Positions 51,271 through 60,780 of a DNA stretch of 64,000 nucleotides are shown here, piece by piece (the stretch's first letter is position 1; the number at the start of each line of letters is the position of its first letter). The stretch is taken from positions 62,001-126,000 of the forward strand of contig NZ_JAKWJQ010000003.1 in assembly GCF_022761015.1 (NCBI RefSeq), written 5' to 3'. The position numbers and the translations under genes were made by a program. Source of the DNA: Humibacter sp. RRB41. GTDB lineage: Bacteria > Actinomycetota > Actinomycetes > Actinomycetales > Microbacteriaceae. The notes under the pieces are model-generated. The model was not told the origin of the DNA. It did no database searches and saw only the letters and a program-made list of their open reading frames with translations.

Positions 51271-53616
51271 ATGCACGACGACTCCCCCCGGTCGCGCCGT
51301 GACGGTCGTGACGACGACCACGCAGATTCGGCCTTCGATGCGCTCGGCCTGAGCGCGCTGTTCGGCGACGCCACGCAGGAGAACCCCGTGGTTCCGGAGG
51401 ACGACGGCGGACTTCCGTATCGTGCGCCGGCGGCATCGACTCCTGAGGCACCCGCGGCTCCGGCCTTCGCAGACACGATTCCGGCGCAGCCGGCATCCGC
51501 ACCCGTGCTGCCGTGGCTCACCGATCCCCCGGCGGCCGAGCAGCAGCAGTCGCTGTCAGTGGAGCCTCAGCCGGTGCAGCCTCATTTCGTTGAACGTCAG
51601 CCCGCCGATCCGCAGCCCGTCGAGCCGCAGCAGCCCCAGACCCCTGCGTCGTTCTCCTGGTTCGACAGCCCGTCGGATGCCGACACTTCGGATGCCGACC
51701 CGGCAGCGACGTCGATCCTCCCGACAGCCGCGAACTTCCCCCCAGCCACGGAGCCATACGCGACACCGGCCGTCGCCTTCGGTGCAGCAGAGCCCGTTGC
51801 GTCCGATGCGCCGCCGACTGCAGCGACAACGGCCTTCGACGCGACACCGACGACGGCCTTCGGCGATGCGCCGACGACGGCTTTCGATGCGGCGCCGACG
51901 ACTGCCTTCATCACGCCCCCGTCGTCCGCGTTCGGCGCGGCGCCTGAGCCGGAGCCTCGGTCGGCCGTGCCGTCCGAAACGGCGTCCAGCACCGAGGCGA
52001 CGCAGCTGCTCGGGCTGGCGGCAGACAGCAACTCCGGGGGAGCGGACGGCGTGCAGCGCAGTGGTGGCTCCGGTCGCCGCGGCAGCGGCTCTGGCGGACG
52101 CGGCAGCGGCTCTGGCGGACGCGGCGGCTCCGGCGGCGGCTGGGGCGGACGAGGCCACGGCGGGTCCGACGGGCCGTTCGCGGGCATCCTGATGCTCATT
52201 CGCAAGAACCCGCGCACCTGGCTGATCGCGGCGATCGCCGCGGGCGTCGTCGTATTGAGCGGAATCTCGTTCGCGATCGGTGCAGCCACGTCGCCCGCTC
52301 AGGCGCTCGCAGCAACGACCTCGACCCCGACGACGTCGGCGACTCCGACAGTGAAACCTACCGTGCGTCCAACGGCGTCACCGGCGGCTGCGCCGAGCAA
52401 GATCCGTACGTGTTCGGTGGACTCCTATGCGTCGAACTCCGGCTTCGGCACCCTCGAGACCCAGGTCATGAACGCCTCGACCGGCGAGGTGCTCTACGAC
52501 CGCAACGGCTCGAATCCCGCACCGACCGCGAGCGTGCTGAAGATGCTCACCGCTGCGGCGGCGTTCAGCATCCTCGGCCCGGACTACCGCGTGCCGACGA
52601 CAGTGGTCAAGGGATCGCAGCCCGGCCAGGTCGTCATCGTCGGCGGCGGGGATGTGACGTTGTCAGGTCTGCCCACCGGTCAGAACTCGTTCTATACGGG
52701 AGCGCCGCACCTCGACGCTCTCGCAGACCAGGTGAAGCAGGCATGGGCATCCGACCCGTCGAACGCCGGTCAGCCGATCACGTCGGTGGTCGTGGACACG
52801 TCGCTCTTCGGCGGACCGGTCTGGCTGCCGAGCTGGGATGAGAACGAGGAGCGCGTCGTCGAGGGTTCGACCCCGTACATGACGGCGCTGATGGTCGACG
52901 GCGACAGGGCTGATCCGACCGCGGTCGAGTCCCCTCGCAGCACCGACCCCGTCGGTCGCGCAGCACAGGACTTCGTGAACGACCTCGGCGGCGGCATCTC
53001 CATCAGCCAGGGGACGGCGCCGGCGGGAGCCAAGCAGCTCGGCCAAGTGCTCTCGCAGCCGGTCTCCGCGCTCGCCGAGCAGGCGCTCACCTACTCGGAC
53101 AACACGATCATGGAGGAGCTCGCCCGCCTGGTGGCGATCAAGACGGGCGCCGGCAACACGTTCGCGGCCATCAACGCCGGAACGCTGAAGGGCCTGGAGA
53201 CCTACGGCATCGACGAGACGGGCCTGTACTTCGCCGACGGCTCGGGTCTCAGCGCCGACAACAAGGTTCCGGCGTCCTATCTCACCAGGTTCCTGGTCAA
53301 GGTGGTCAATCGTCAGGGTTCGCTGGGCGCCATCTACGACGGGATGCCCATCGCGGGTCAGACCGGAACCCTCGGTCCCGGATACGACCGGTTCGACGGC
53401 TCCTTCTCGTCTCAGGCAGATGGGCACGTGAACGCCAAGACCGGCTGGATCAACACGGCGAGAACGCTCGCAGGGGTGATCCATGCCCAGGACGGCACGA
53501 CGCTCACCTTCGCGGTCTACGCGCTGAACTTTCCGGGCGACGACGCTGCACTGTCGGCGATCGACGACCTGACGACGGCGTTCTACCTGTGCGGCAACAA
53601 TCTGTCGAATAACTGA
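51271..53616 (+). CDS. dacB: D-alanyl-D-alanine carboxypeptidase/endopeptidase (peptidase S13) with long low-complexity N-terminus
   Basis: A 781-residue protein from ATG 51271 (GTG 51238 adds nothing conserved). Residues 1-300 are disordered: Pro/Ala/Gln-rich, with repeats of TTAFDAAP type and an Arg-Gly-Ser-rich part just before a transmembrane segment at about 310-332. The extracytoplasmic S13 domain (about 355-781) has SxxK in ASVLKML (Ser421), SxN in YSDNTI (Ser609) and KTG at Lys723 (NAKTGWI). It trims or cuts peptidoglycan side chains. The family usually has 450-500 residues, so the cytoplasmic extension is unusual. It lies between unrelated genes. Confidence 0.92.
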   Translation: MHDDSPRSRRDGRDDDHADSAFDALGLSALFGDATQENPVVPEDDGGLPYRAPAASTPEAPAAPAFADTIPAQPASAPVLPWLTDPPAAEQQQSLSVEPQPVQPHFVERQPADPQPVEPQQPQTPASFSWFDSPSDADTSDADPAATSILPTAANFPPATEPYATPAVAFGAAEPVASDAPPTAATTAFDATPTTAFGDAPTTAFDAAPTTAFITPPSSAFGAAPEPEPRSAVPSETASSTEATQLLGLAADSNSGGADGVQRSGGSGRRGSGSGGRGSGSGGRGGSGGGWGGRGHGGSDGPFAGILMLIRKNPRTWLIAAIAAGVVVLSGISFAIGAATSPAQALAATTSTPTTSATPTVKPTVRPTASPAAAPSKIRTCSVDSYASNSGFGTLETQVMNASTGEVLYDRNGSNPAPTASVLKMLTAAAAFSILGPDYRVPTTVVKGSQPGQVVIVGGGDVTLSGLPTGQNSFYTGAPHLDALADQVKQAWASDPSNAGQPITSVVVDTSLFGGPVWLPSWDENEERVVEGSTPYMTALMVDGDRADPTAVESPRSTDPVGRAAQDFVNDLGGGISISQGTAPAGAKQLGQVLSQPVSALAEQALTYSDNTIMEELARLVAIKTGAGNTFAAINAGTLKGLETYGIDETGLYFADGSGLSADNKVPASYLTRFLVKVVNRQGSLGAIYDGMPIAGQTGTLGPGYDRFDGSFSSQADGHVNAKTGWINTARTLAGVIHAQDGTTLTFAVYALNFPGDDAALSAIDDLTTAFYLCGNNLSNN

Positions 53617-53728
53617 TCGAAGTTGGTGAGCGGCAGAGCCGCGATCACAACCCATCCGAGTCGTCGCCTGAGCCGCTGACGGTTGTCAACGGGTGGGCCG
53701 CGCTCATGCCTACCGGCAGAATGGACCG

Positions 53729-55957
53729 GTGCCGCGTTGGATTCGAATCGTGCTCCCTGCCGTGCTCATCGTCGTCTGGCTCGCCCTGGCGGGTGTCGGT
53801 GGCCCGTTCTTCGGGCGCGTCAGCGAGGTGTCGAGCAACGATCAGGCCAGTTACCTTCCCGCCAGCGCGGATGCCACGAAGGTGGCCGACCTGCAGGCGA
53901 AGTTCAGCGGCAGCGATGACGTTCCGGCGATCATCGTCTACCACCGTGCCGGAGGGCTGACCGACCAGGACCTCTCGGCCATCACGGACGACGCGAAGGC
54001 GATCGCGAAGCTCGGCGGCGTGGACGGCGACGTCTCGCCGCCGATCACGTCGAAGCACGACGCTGCTGCGGAGATGTTCGTGCCGATCGCCGACGACTCC
54101 GACCTCGACACGCACGTGGCGGCGCTCCGCGCGCATCTGAAGGGCAGCACGCCTCACGGAGTCGACGTCTACGTCACGGGGCCGGCCGGGTTCACGGCCG
54201 ATCTCGTCGCGGCGTTCGGTGGCATCGACGGAATCCTGCTCGGGGTTGCGCTGGCAGCGGTGTTCATCATCCTGGTCATCGTGTACCGGTCGCCGCTGCT
54301 GCCGATCCTGGTGCTCGCCACCTCGATGTTCGCGCTGTGTGTCGCGCTGCTCCTGGTGTGGTGGCTCGCGAAGTGGGGCATCGTGCAGCTGAGCGGGCAG
54401 GTGCAGGGCATCCTGTTCATCCTGGTGATCGGTGCGGCGACCGACTACTCGCTGCTCTACGTCTCGAGATATCGAGAAGCCTTGCGTGATCAGGAGCGGC
54501 GCTGGCCGGCTACCTGGACGGCGCTGCGGGGGGCGCTCGGGCCGATCGCGGCATCCGCCGGCACCGTGATCGTCGGCCTGCTCTGTCTGCTGTTCAGCGA
54601 CCTCAACTCGAACAAGGCGCTCGGTCCGGTCGCAGCGATCGGCATCGTGTTCGCGTTCCTCGCAGCGATGACGCTGCTGCCGTCATTGCTTCTGGCTTTC
54701 GGCCGCTCCGCGTTCTGGCCGGTGCGCCCAAGGTACGGATCGGCGCATGCTCAGCCGGTCGGGCCGGATGCCCATGGCCTGTGGGCCAGCGTCGCCGGCT
54801 GGATCCGTCGCGCGCCGCGCATCATCTGGATCGTCTGCACCATCGCACTCCTGGCCGGTGCGACCGGGCTCCTGCAGCTGAAGGCGGACGGCGTGCCGCA
54901 GAGCGATCTCATCCTCGGACACTCCGAGGCGCGCGACGGGCAGAACGTGCTCGTCGACCACTTTCCCGGCGGATCGGGCAGCCCGGCGCTCGTCGTCGGG
55001 CCGAAGAGCGAGCTGCAGAAGATGGCGGATACTCTTCTCGATGATTCCGGCGTCTCGTCGGTCGCGGTCGTGGCGAAGGATGCTCCCAGCGGCGCCGCGC
55101 AGGTCACGCACGACGGCATCCAGGCCTATGGCGCGAGCGATGCGGGTGCGGGCGGCACGGGTGCGCCCGGCACGGGTGCGTCCGGCGCCCCGGCACCGAG
55201 CCCGACGGTCGTGAGCGGCGACGTCATGCTGCAGGCGACGCTCACGCACGCCGCCGACTCGGCTGCTGCGGAGACGACCGTGCGCGCGCTGCGCGAGTCG
55301 TTGACCAAGGTGGACGACGGCATCCTGGTCGGCGGCGTCACTGCGGTGGCGATCGATTCGAACGACGCGTCGCTGCACGACCGCAACACGATCATCCCGA
55401 TCGTGCTGGTCGTGATCCTGCTGATCCTGATGCTTCTGCTGCGGGCCGTGCTGGCGCCGGTGCTGCTCGTGCTGTCGGTGGTCGTGTCGTTCGCGGCATC
55501 CCTCGGCGTCTCCGCGTACGTCTTCAACGGGATCTTCCGGTTCCCGGGCGCCGACCCGGCCGTGCCGCTCTACGGATTCGTGTTCCTGGTTGCACTGGGC
55601 ATCGACTACAACATCTTCTTGATGACCAGAGTGCGCGAGGAGACCCTGCTGCACGGTACGCGTCAAGGCATTCTGCGCGGGCTCGCCGTCACCGGAGGCG
55701 TGATCACGTCGGCGGGTCTCGTGCTCGCGTCGACGTTCGCGGCGTTGGGGGTGATCCCGATCCTGTTCCTCGCCCAGATCGCGTTCATCGTGGCGTTCGG
55801 CGTGCTCGTCGACACGCTCATCGTGCGTTCTCTGCTCGTGCCGGCCCTCTCGTACGACATCGGCAGGGCGATCTGGTGGCCGTCGAAGCTCTGGCGCACG
55901 GATGCCTCGACCGTGGCGTCCGACCCCGAGAAGGAGCCGGTCCGCGATGGCGCGTGA
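53729..55957 (+). CDS. MMPL-family transporter
   Basis: A 742-residue RND-type membrane protein from GTG 53729 (ATG 53693 in frame is an alternative). An N-terminal helix, a large extracytoplasmic loop (SSNDQASYLPASADATKVADLQ), then six helices, including the GAATDYSLLYVSRYREAL motif with the proton-relay Asp and Tyr, are repeated in the second half: another loop, six helices and the motif VALGIDYNIFLMTRVREETL. The motifs are characteristic of MmpL exporters of lipids or drugs. A Gly/Ala/Pro-rich linker (about 470-500) joins the halves. The cargo is unknown. Confidence 0.93.
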   Translation: MPRWIRIVLPAVLIVVWLALAGVGGPFFGRVSEVSSNDQASYLPASADATKVADLQAKFSGSDDVPAIIVYHRAGGLTDQDLSAITDDAKAIAKLGGVDGDVSPPITSKHDAAAEMFVPIADDSDLDTHVAALRAHLKGSTPHGVDVYVTGPAGFTADLVAAFGGIDGILLGVALAAVFIILVIVYRSPLLPILVLATSMFALCVALLLVWWLAKWGIVQLSGQVQGILFILVIGAATDYSLLYVSRYREALRDQERRWPATWTALRGALGPIAASAGTVIVGLLCLLFSDLNSNKALGPVAAIGIVFAFLAAMTLLPSLLLAFGRSAFWPVRPRYGSAHAQPVGPDAHGLWASVAGWIRRAPRIIWIVCTIALLAGATGLLQLKADGVPQSDLILGHSEARDGQNVLVDHFPGGSGSPALVVGPKSELQKMADTLLDDSGVSSVAVVAKDAPSGAAQVTHDGIQAYGASDAGAGGTGAPGTGASGAPAPSPTVVSGDVMLQATLTHAADSAAAETTVRALRESLTKVDDGILVGGVTAVAIDSNDASLHDRNTIIPIVLVVILLILMLLLRAVLAPVLLVLSVVVSFAASLGVSAYVFNGIFRFPGADPAVPLYGFVFLVALGIDYNIFLMTRVREETLLHGTRQGILRGLAVTGGVITSAGLVLASTFAALGVIPILFLAQIAFIVAFGVLVDTLIVRSLLVPALSYDIGRAIWWPSKLWRTDASTVASDPEKEPVRDGA

Positions 55958-56062
55958 AACCGCTGAGAGGAGAATGCGCTGCAATGGTCGGTCGGGCGCC
56001 GACTCGATCGTCATCGTGGTGGGCGCGTCGCACCGGGCGGCGCCGAATGGAAGAAGAATCTG

Positions 56063-56440
56063 ATGCGATACGCACTCGTGCTCAACAACCCCGAACTCGG
56101 CGATGTCGACGTGAGTCAGGAGGCGGTCGAAGCGATGCAGGTGGCGTTCGGGGAGTACGTGAAGGCGCTCGACGACGCAGGCGTGCTGATCACCGGCGAG
56201 ATTCTGCAGGCCAGCGACACCGCGACCACCGTGACCCTGCGGGGCGGCTCGTTGGAGGTGCAGGACGGGCCCTTCGCCGACACGAAGGACAAGCTGGCCG
56301 GAGTCTTCGTGCTCGACGTTCCCGATCTTGATGCCGCCCTCGCTTGGGCGGAGAAGTGCCCTGGCGCGACCTACGGCGTACTCGAGGTGCGGCCGGTGGG
56401 CATCCACACGATCGGCGGCACCTGGGTCCCCGACGCCTGA
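56063..56440 (+). CDS. YciI-family (DGPF) protein
   Basis: A 125-residue protein of the YCII-related family, with the characteristic QDGPFADTKDKLAGVFVLDVPDLDAALAWAEKCPGATYGVLEVRPVG. ATG 56063 follows AAGAAGAA. It lies 1 bp before a sigma-factor gene of the type that is regularly paired with such DGPF proteins, so it probably acts in the same signalling pathway. Its biochemical action is not known. Confidence 0.93.
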   Translation: MRYALVLNNPELGDVDVSQEAVEAMQVAFGEYVKALDDAGVLITGEILQASDTATTVTLRGGSLEVQDGPFADTKDKLAGVFVLDVPDLDAALAWAEKCPGATYGVLEVRPVGIHTIGGTWVPDA

Positions 56441-56441
56441 C

Positions 56442-57731
56442 GTGGACGAGCACGCGGAGCGGCACGACGCGGAGGAGGCGCCATCGGGCGCCGACCGCCT
56501 CGTCGCGGTTGTCGAGCGGGACCACGCCCGGCTCCTTGCCGTGCTCGCCGCCGAGACGCGCGACATCACCGCTGCGGAGGACGCGCTGGCGGATGCCTAC
56601 GAGCGCGCCGTGCGCGGGTGGCCGGCCTCTGGCATCCCGTCGAACCCACAGGGGTGGCTGCTCACCGTTGCCCGCAACCGGCTCAAGGATCGCTATCGCT
56701 CGGCCGCGTTCCGCACCTCGGTGCCGCTGAACGACGAGACCGACGCCGCCCCGGCGACCGCTCCGGTCGCTGCCACGGCGATCGACGATGCACCGGAGCC
56801 AGACGAGATCCCCGACAAGAGACTCGCTCTGCTGTTCGTGTGCGCGCACCCGGCCATCGACCCGTCCGTGCGCACACCCCTCATGCTGCAGACCGTGCTG
56901 GGGTTGGATGCGCGGCGCATCGCCGTCGCATTCGCCGTGCCGGAGCCGACGATGACGGGCCGGCTGGTGCGTGCGAAGCGCAAGATCAGGGCTGCGGGCA
57001 TCCCGTTCGCCGTTCCCGATCGTCGTGCGATGCCGGCACGGCTGCCGCCGGTGCTCGAAGCCGTCTACGGTGCCTATGCGATCGAATGGCGACCGATCGC
57101 CGGCGTGATCGAGCGGGGATCGCTGTCCGCGGAGTCGCTCGCGCTCGCCGACCTGCTGGCCGAGCTGTTGCCACAGGAGCCGGAGGTGCTCGGCCTCGAC
57201 GCGCTGTTACATCTGTCTGCGGCGCGACAGGGCGCGGCACTCGACGCCTTGGGTCAGTTCGTTCCGCTGGACGAGCAGGATCCGGAGCGCTGGGATGCCG
57301 CACTGATCGCCCGCGGGGAAGACCTGCTGCTGCGTGCGAGCCGGTTCGGTGTCGTGGGCCGATTCCAGCTCGAGGCCGCGATCCAGTCGGCACACGACGC
57401 CCGCGCGCACGGCATCGACGTCGACCCTGTCGCCCTGCGGCGTCTGCACGAGGTGCTCGTCGGCATGCGCCCGACGCTGGGCGCGCGGGTCGCGCTCGCC
57501 GCGACGATCGCCGACGCCGACGGCGCGTCGGCCGGTCTGGCAGCGCTCGATGCCATCGGCGATGTGGGCATGGAGCGATTCCAGCCGGCGTGGGCGACGA
57601 GGGCGCACCTCTTGTCTGCGCTCGGCCGTCGCGACGAGGCGGATGCCTCCTACGATCGTGCCATCTCGCTCACGACCGATCCCGTGCTGCGGGCGCATCT
57701 CGAACGGCGTCGCTCGCGTTCGGAGTCGTAG
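56442..57731 (+). CDS. ECF sigma factor, DGPF-associated type (ECF42-like)
   Basis: A 429-residue protein from GTG 56442. The sigma-2 region reads LAAETRDITAAEDALADAYERAVRGWPASGIPSNPQGWLLTVARNRLKDRYR, the sigma-4 region LGLDARRIAVAFAVPEPTMTGRLVRAKRKIRAAGIPF, and the C-terminal half (about 200-429) is a helical TPR-like region of a family that has no separate anti-sigma factor. This extra domain takes the regulatory role instead. The YciI gene just upstream (gap 1 bp) matches the known pairing of this ECF group. Targets are unknown, but are expected to include the YciI gene. Confidence 0.92.
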   Translation: MDEHAERHDAEEAPSGADRLVAVVERDHARLLAVLAAETRDITAAEDALADAYERAVRGWPASGIPSNPQGWLLTVARNRLKDRYRSAAFRTSVPLNDETDAAPATAPVAATAIDDAPEPDEIPDKRLALLFVCAHPAIDPSVRTPLMLQTVLGLDARRIAVAFAVPEPTMTGRLVRAKRKIRAAGIPFAVPDRRAMPARLPPVLEAVYGAYAIEWRPIAGVIERGSLSAESLALADLLAELLPQEPEVLGLDALLHLSAARQGAALDALGQFVPLDEQDPERWDAALIARGEDLLLRASRFGVVGRFQLEAAIQSAHDARAHGIDVDPVALRRLHEVLVGMRPTLGARVALAATIADADGASAGLAALDAIGDVGMERFQPAWATRAHLLSALGRRDEADASYDRAISLTTDPVLRAHLERRRSRSES

Positions 57732-57780
57732 GCTGGCAGCGCCTGACCGGGCGTGACTCGGCGTGGCATAGGGGGCGACC

Positions 57781-58647
57781 GTGCCGGATGAGCAGGCGAT
57801 CGCGCGAGACGTTCTCACGCGCGCCATGGTCACGGCGGTGACCGAACTCGAGGGCTTCGAGGGCGGTATCCGTGTGAACGCGTTCGATGCGCTTCATCAA
57901 GCACGCACGCGGGTGCGACGAATGCGCAGCATCCTGTCCGTCTACTCGGGCGTCTTCGAGCCGGGCGCACGTCGCGCGCTTCGGTCGCGACTCGCCGAGC
58001 TCGGTGACCTGCTCGGGACGGCCCGTGACGACGAGGTACGTGCTGCGGCGCTGCGCGAGCGTTGGGAAGCGGCCGATGGCGAGATCGCCGGCGCGGCACT
58101 GCACAGGCTCGCTGATGACGCATCGGCGGTTGCTGTCCTTTCGAGAGCCGCCGTTCTCGACGTCGTGGACTCCCCGCGCCACCGCGCGTTGCTCGCCGAT
58201 CTGCGCGGGTTCGTCGGTCAGGCATCCGCAGGTCTGGATGCTGCCGGACCCGTCACGACCCTCGCCCGGCGTTCGCTGCAGCGCGCTGGCCGCGCGGTGG
58301 GGAGAGCTGCTGACCTCGCGGCTTCCACCAGTGACCTCGACGATCTTCACGCGGTGCGCAAAGCAGCGAGACGCGTGCGTTACGCGGCAGAGGCCGTGCA
58401 ACAGGACGTGCACGGGGCATCCGCTCTCGCCACCACCGCCGAAGCGGTGCAGGATGCCCTGGGCGATCACCGTGATGCCGTGCTGTTGGCCGGGGAGTTG
58501 CGCTCGTGGTCAACGCACTCGCAGGACGCCTCATCGGCCACTGTGCGCGACCTCGCCGAGTCGATCGAGAGGGAAGCCGGTGACCGACTGATCGGCCTCG
58601 ACGTGCTGGTCTCGGCCATCGGGAGAGCAGCAGAACGACTCGGGTAG
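57781..58647 (+). CDS. CHAD-domain protein
   Basis: A 288-residue all-helical protein with conserved histidine alpha-helical domain repeats: VNAFDALHQARTRVRRMRSIL (His in helix 2), then in the second half LDDLHAVRKAARRVRYAAE. The basic surface of such domains binds polyphosphate, and several are associated with polyphosphate granules. No CYTH phosphatase domain is attached. GTG 57781 lies in the gap after the sigma gene. No clear operon partner is seen. Confidence 0.92.
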   Translation: MPDEQAIARDVLTRAMVTAVTELEGFEGGIRVNAFDALHQARTRVRRMRSILSVYSGVFEPGARRALRSRLAELGDLLGTARDDEVRAAALRERWEAADGEIAGAALHRLADDASAVAVLSRAAVLDVVDSPRHRALLADLRGFVGQASAGLDAAGPVTTLARRSLQRAGRAVGRAADLAASTSDLDDLHAVRKAARRVRYAAEAVQQDVHGASALATTAEAVQDALGDHRDAVLLAGELRSWSTHSQDASSATVRDLAESIEREAGDRLIGLDVLVSAIGRAAERLG

Positions 58648-58670
58648 GGCGACGACCGTAGGCTGGTGGC

Positions 58671-59870
58671 ATGACCGCCGAAGAAGCCGTGATCATCGAT
58701 GTCGTGCGCACCCCGAGCGGGCGCGGCAAACCAGGTGGCGCGCTGAGCGGCATCCATTCCGTTGACCTGCTCGGCGGGCTGCTCGCCGAGTTGGCGAGAC
58801 GCAGCGACCTCGATCCTGGAGTGGTCGACGACGTGATCGCGGGATGCGTCGGCCAGGTCGGGCAGCAGTCCTTCAACACGGCGCGGAATGCGGCACTCGC
58901 TGCGGGATTCCCCGAGCACGTGCCGGGCACGACCATCGACCGGCAGTGCGGATCGAGCCAGCAGGCGGCGCATTTCGCCGCGCAGGCGATCATGGCGGGC
59001 GTTCAGGATGTCGTCATCGCCTGCGGCGTCGAATCCATGAGCGCGGTGCCGATCGGGCTGTCGACCATCGGACGCGATCCGTACGGCGAGTCGATCGCCG
59101 CCCGCTATCCGGACGGTCTCGTCGGCCAGGGCGTCTCGGCCGAGCTGATCGCGCAGAAGTACGGGTTCGGCCGCGACGAGCTCGACGAGTTCAGCGCGCG
59201 ATCGCACCGCCTCGCCGCTGAGGCAGCAGAAGCGGGGGAGTTCGACCGCGAACTCGTTCCCGTGGCCGCACCGGATGCCGATGGCAGCACCCGCGTCGTG
59301 TCGGTCGACGAGACGGTTCGACCGTCCACCACGGCGCAGGGTCTCGCAGGGCTGAACCCGTCGTTCCGCACCGACCGACTGGCGCAGCGTTTTCCCGAGA
59401 TCGAGTGGAAGATCACGCCGGGCAACTCCTCTCCGCTGACTGACGGAGCCTCCGCGGCGCTCATCATGAGCAGCAGGCGGGCCGAGCAGCTGGGGCTGAC
59501 GCCGCGCGCCAGGTTCCACTCGTTCGCGGTGACCGGAAGCGACCCGCTCTACATGCTGACGGGCGTGATGCCGGCGACCGCGCGCATCCTGAAGCAGTCG
59601 GGGCTGAATCTCGACGAGATCGACGCCTACGAGGTGAACGAAGCGTTCGCGCCGGTGCCGCTGGCGTGGCTGCGCGAGTTCGATGCCGATCCCGACCGGC
59701 TGAACGCTGACGGCGGGGCTATCGCGCTCGGGCATCCTCTCGGGGCCAGCGGCACGAGACTGCTCGGCACGCTTCTCGCGCGTCTGGAACACACGGGAGG
59801 CCGCTACGGGTTGCAGACCATGTGCGAGGGCGGCGGCATGGCGAACGCCACGATCATCGAGCGTCTCTGA
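58671..59870 (+). CDS. Acetyl-CoA acyltransferase (thiolase)
   Basis: A 399-residue thiolase that splits 3-ketoacyl-CoA with CoA (or condenses acetyl-CoA). The catalytic Cys93 is in DRQCGSSQQAAH; the base segment is NEAFAPVPLAW, the substrate His in GGAIALGHPLGASG, and the second Cys in MCEGGGMANATII. It lies 75 bp before a short-chain dehydrogenase gene of the 3-hydroxyacyl-CoA dehydrogenase type; together they cover the last two steps of beta-oxidation of a particular substrate. The ATG at 58671 fits the family start. Confidence 0.95.
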   Translation: MTAEEAVIIDVVRTPSGRGKPGGALSGIHSVDLLGGLLAELARRSDLDPGVVDDVIAGCVGQVGQQSFNTARNAALAAGFPEHVPGTTIDRQCGSSQQAAHFAAQAIMAGVQDVVIACGVESMSAVPIGLSTIGRDPYGESIAARYPDGLVGQGVSAELIAQKYGFGRDELDEFSARSHRLAAEAAEAGEFDRELVPVAAPDADGSTRVVSVDETVRPSTTAQGLAGLNPSFRTDRLAQRFPEIEWKITPGNSSPLTDGASAALIMSSRRAEQLGLTPRARFHSFAVTGSDPLYMLTGVMPATARILKQSGLNLDEIDAYEVNEAFAPVPLAWLREFDADPDRLNADGGAIALGHPLGASGTRLLGTLLARLEHTGGRYGLQTMCEGGGMANATIIERL

Positions 59871-59882
59871 GCCGCGTCCAGC

Positions 59883-59914
59883 TCCCTGAGCGAGGCGAAG
59901 CCGAGTCGAAGGGC
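59883..59914. repeat. Short imperfect palindromic repeat (REP-like)
   Basis: CTCCCTGAGCGAGGCGAAGCC followed by GAGTCGAAGGG forms an imperfect hairpin typical of small intergenic repeats with CCCTGAGC...GTCGAAGGG ends. It lies between the thiolase and dehydrogenase genes. I know this type of repeat as common in actinobacteria and other high-GC genomes; only one copy is seen in the window. Confidence 0.5.
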
Positions 59915-59945
59915 ACCCACCAGAACCACCACCTCGGAGGAACAT

Positions 59946-60731
59946 ATGCAGATTCAGGAATGTAGTGCGCTGATCACCGGCGGAGCATCGGGCCTCGGCA
60001 AGGGGACGGCCACGGTCCTGGCATCGGCGGGCGCGAAGGTGGTCATCGTCGACCTGCCCTCGTCTCCCGGCGAGCAGGTTGCGGCAGAGCTCGGCGCGAA
60101 ATTCGTGCCGGCCGATGTCACGAACGAGGAGCAGGTGCAGGCGGCCGTCGACGCCGCGCAGTCGCTGGCGCCGTTGCGCATCACCGTCAACTGCGCCGGC
60201 ATCGCCACCGCGGGTCGCACAGTCGGCCGGCAGGGGCCCCTCGACCTCGCGTCGTTCGAGCGCACCATCCGCATCAACCTGATCGGAACGTTCAACGTGA
60301 TCCGCCTGACGGCGACGGCGATGGCGGCGAACGAGCCGATCGAGTCGCAGTCGCTGCCAGGCGTTCCGGCTACGAAGGAGCGCGGGGTGATCGTGAGCAC
60401 GGCATCCGTCGCAGCGTTCGACGGGCAGATCGGGCAGGCGGCGTATTCCGCCTCGAAAGGCGGCGTGGCCGCCATGACCCTGCCGATCGCACGCGACCTC
60501 TCGAAGCTGCTGATCAGAGTCATGACCATCGCTCCCGGCATCATGCAGACTCCGATGATGGCCGGCATGTCCGAAGAGGTGCAGAGGTCGCTCGAGGAGC
60601 AGATTCCGCACCCGTCCCGCATGGGCACGCCCGCGGAGTACGCGGCGCTCGTGCGCCACATCGTGGAGAACCCGCTGCTGAACGGCGAGGTCATCCGCCT
60701 CGACGGCGCCATCCGCATGCAGCCGAAGTAG
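59946..60731 (+). CDS. SDR-family 3-hydroxyacyl-CoA dehydrogenase (HSD17B10-like)
   Basis: A 261-residue short-chain dehydrogenase. Cofactor fold [17 protein letters not shown], catalytic Ser in [13 protein letters not shown], and the YxxxK pair in [13 protein letters not shown]; the segment [60 protein letters not shown] matches the HSD17B10/3-hydroxy-2-methylbutyryl-CoA dehydrogenase group. It oxidises 3-hydroxyacyl-CoA with NAD. GGAGG is just upstream of ATG 59946. It follows the thiolase gene, so the pair fits degradation of fatty or branched-chain acyl-CoA. Confidence 0.93.
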   Translation: MQIQECSALITGGASGLGKGTATVLASAGAKVVIVDLPSSPGEQVAAELGAKFVPADVTNEEQVQAAVDAAQSLAPLRITVNCAGIATAGRTVGRQGPLDLASFERTIRINLIGTFNVIRLTATAMAANEPIESQSLPGVPATKERGVIVSTASVAAFDGQIGQAAYSASKGGVAAMTLPIARDLSKLLIRVMTIAPGIMQTPMMAGMSEEVQRSLEEQIPHPSRMGTPAEYAALVRHIVENPLLNGEVIRLDGAIRMQPK

Positions 60732-60774
60732 CACCCTGAGCCGTGACCTCTGCCCGGATACCCGGTGAGGGTGC
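60731..60774. terminator. Possible hairpin terminator between convergent genes
   Basis: Arms GCACCCT (60731-60737) and AGGGTGC (60768-60774) enclose a smaller GCCCGGAtaCCCGGT-like fold. No U run follows. It lies at the junction of the SDR gene and the convergent HAAS-type gene. Confidence 0.35.
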
Positions 60775-60780
60775 TGCGCC

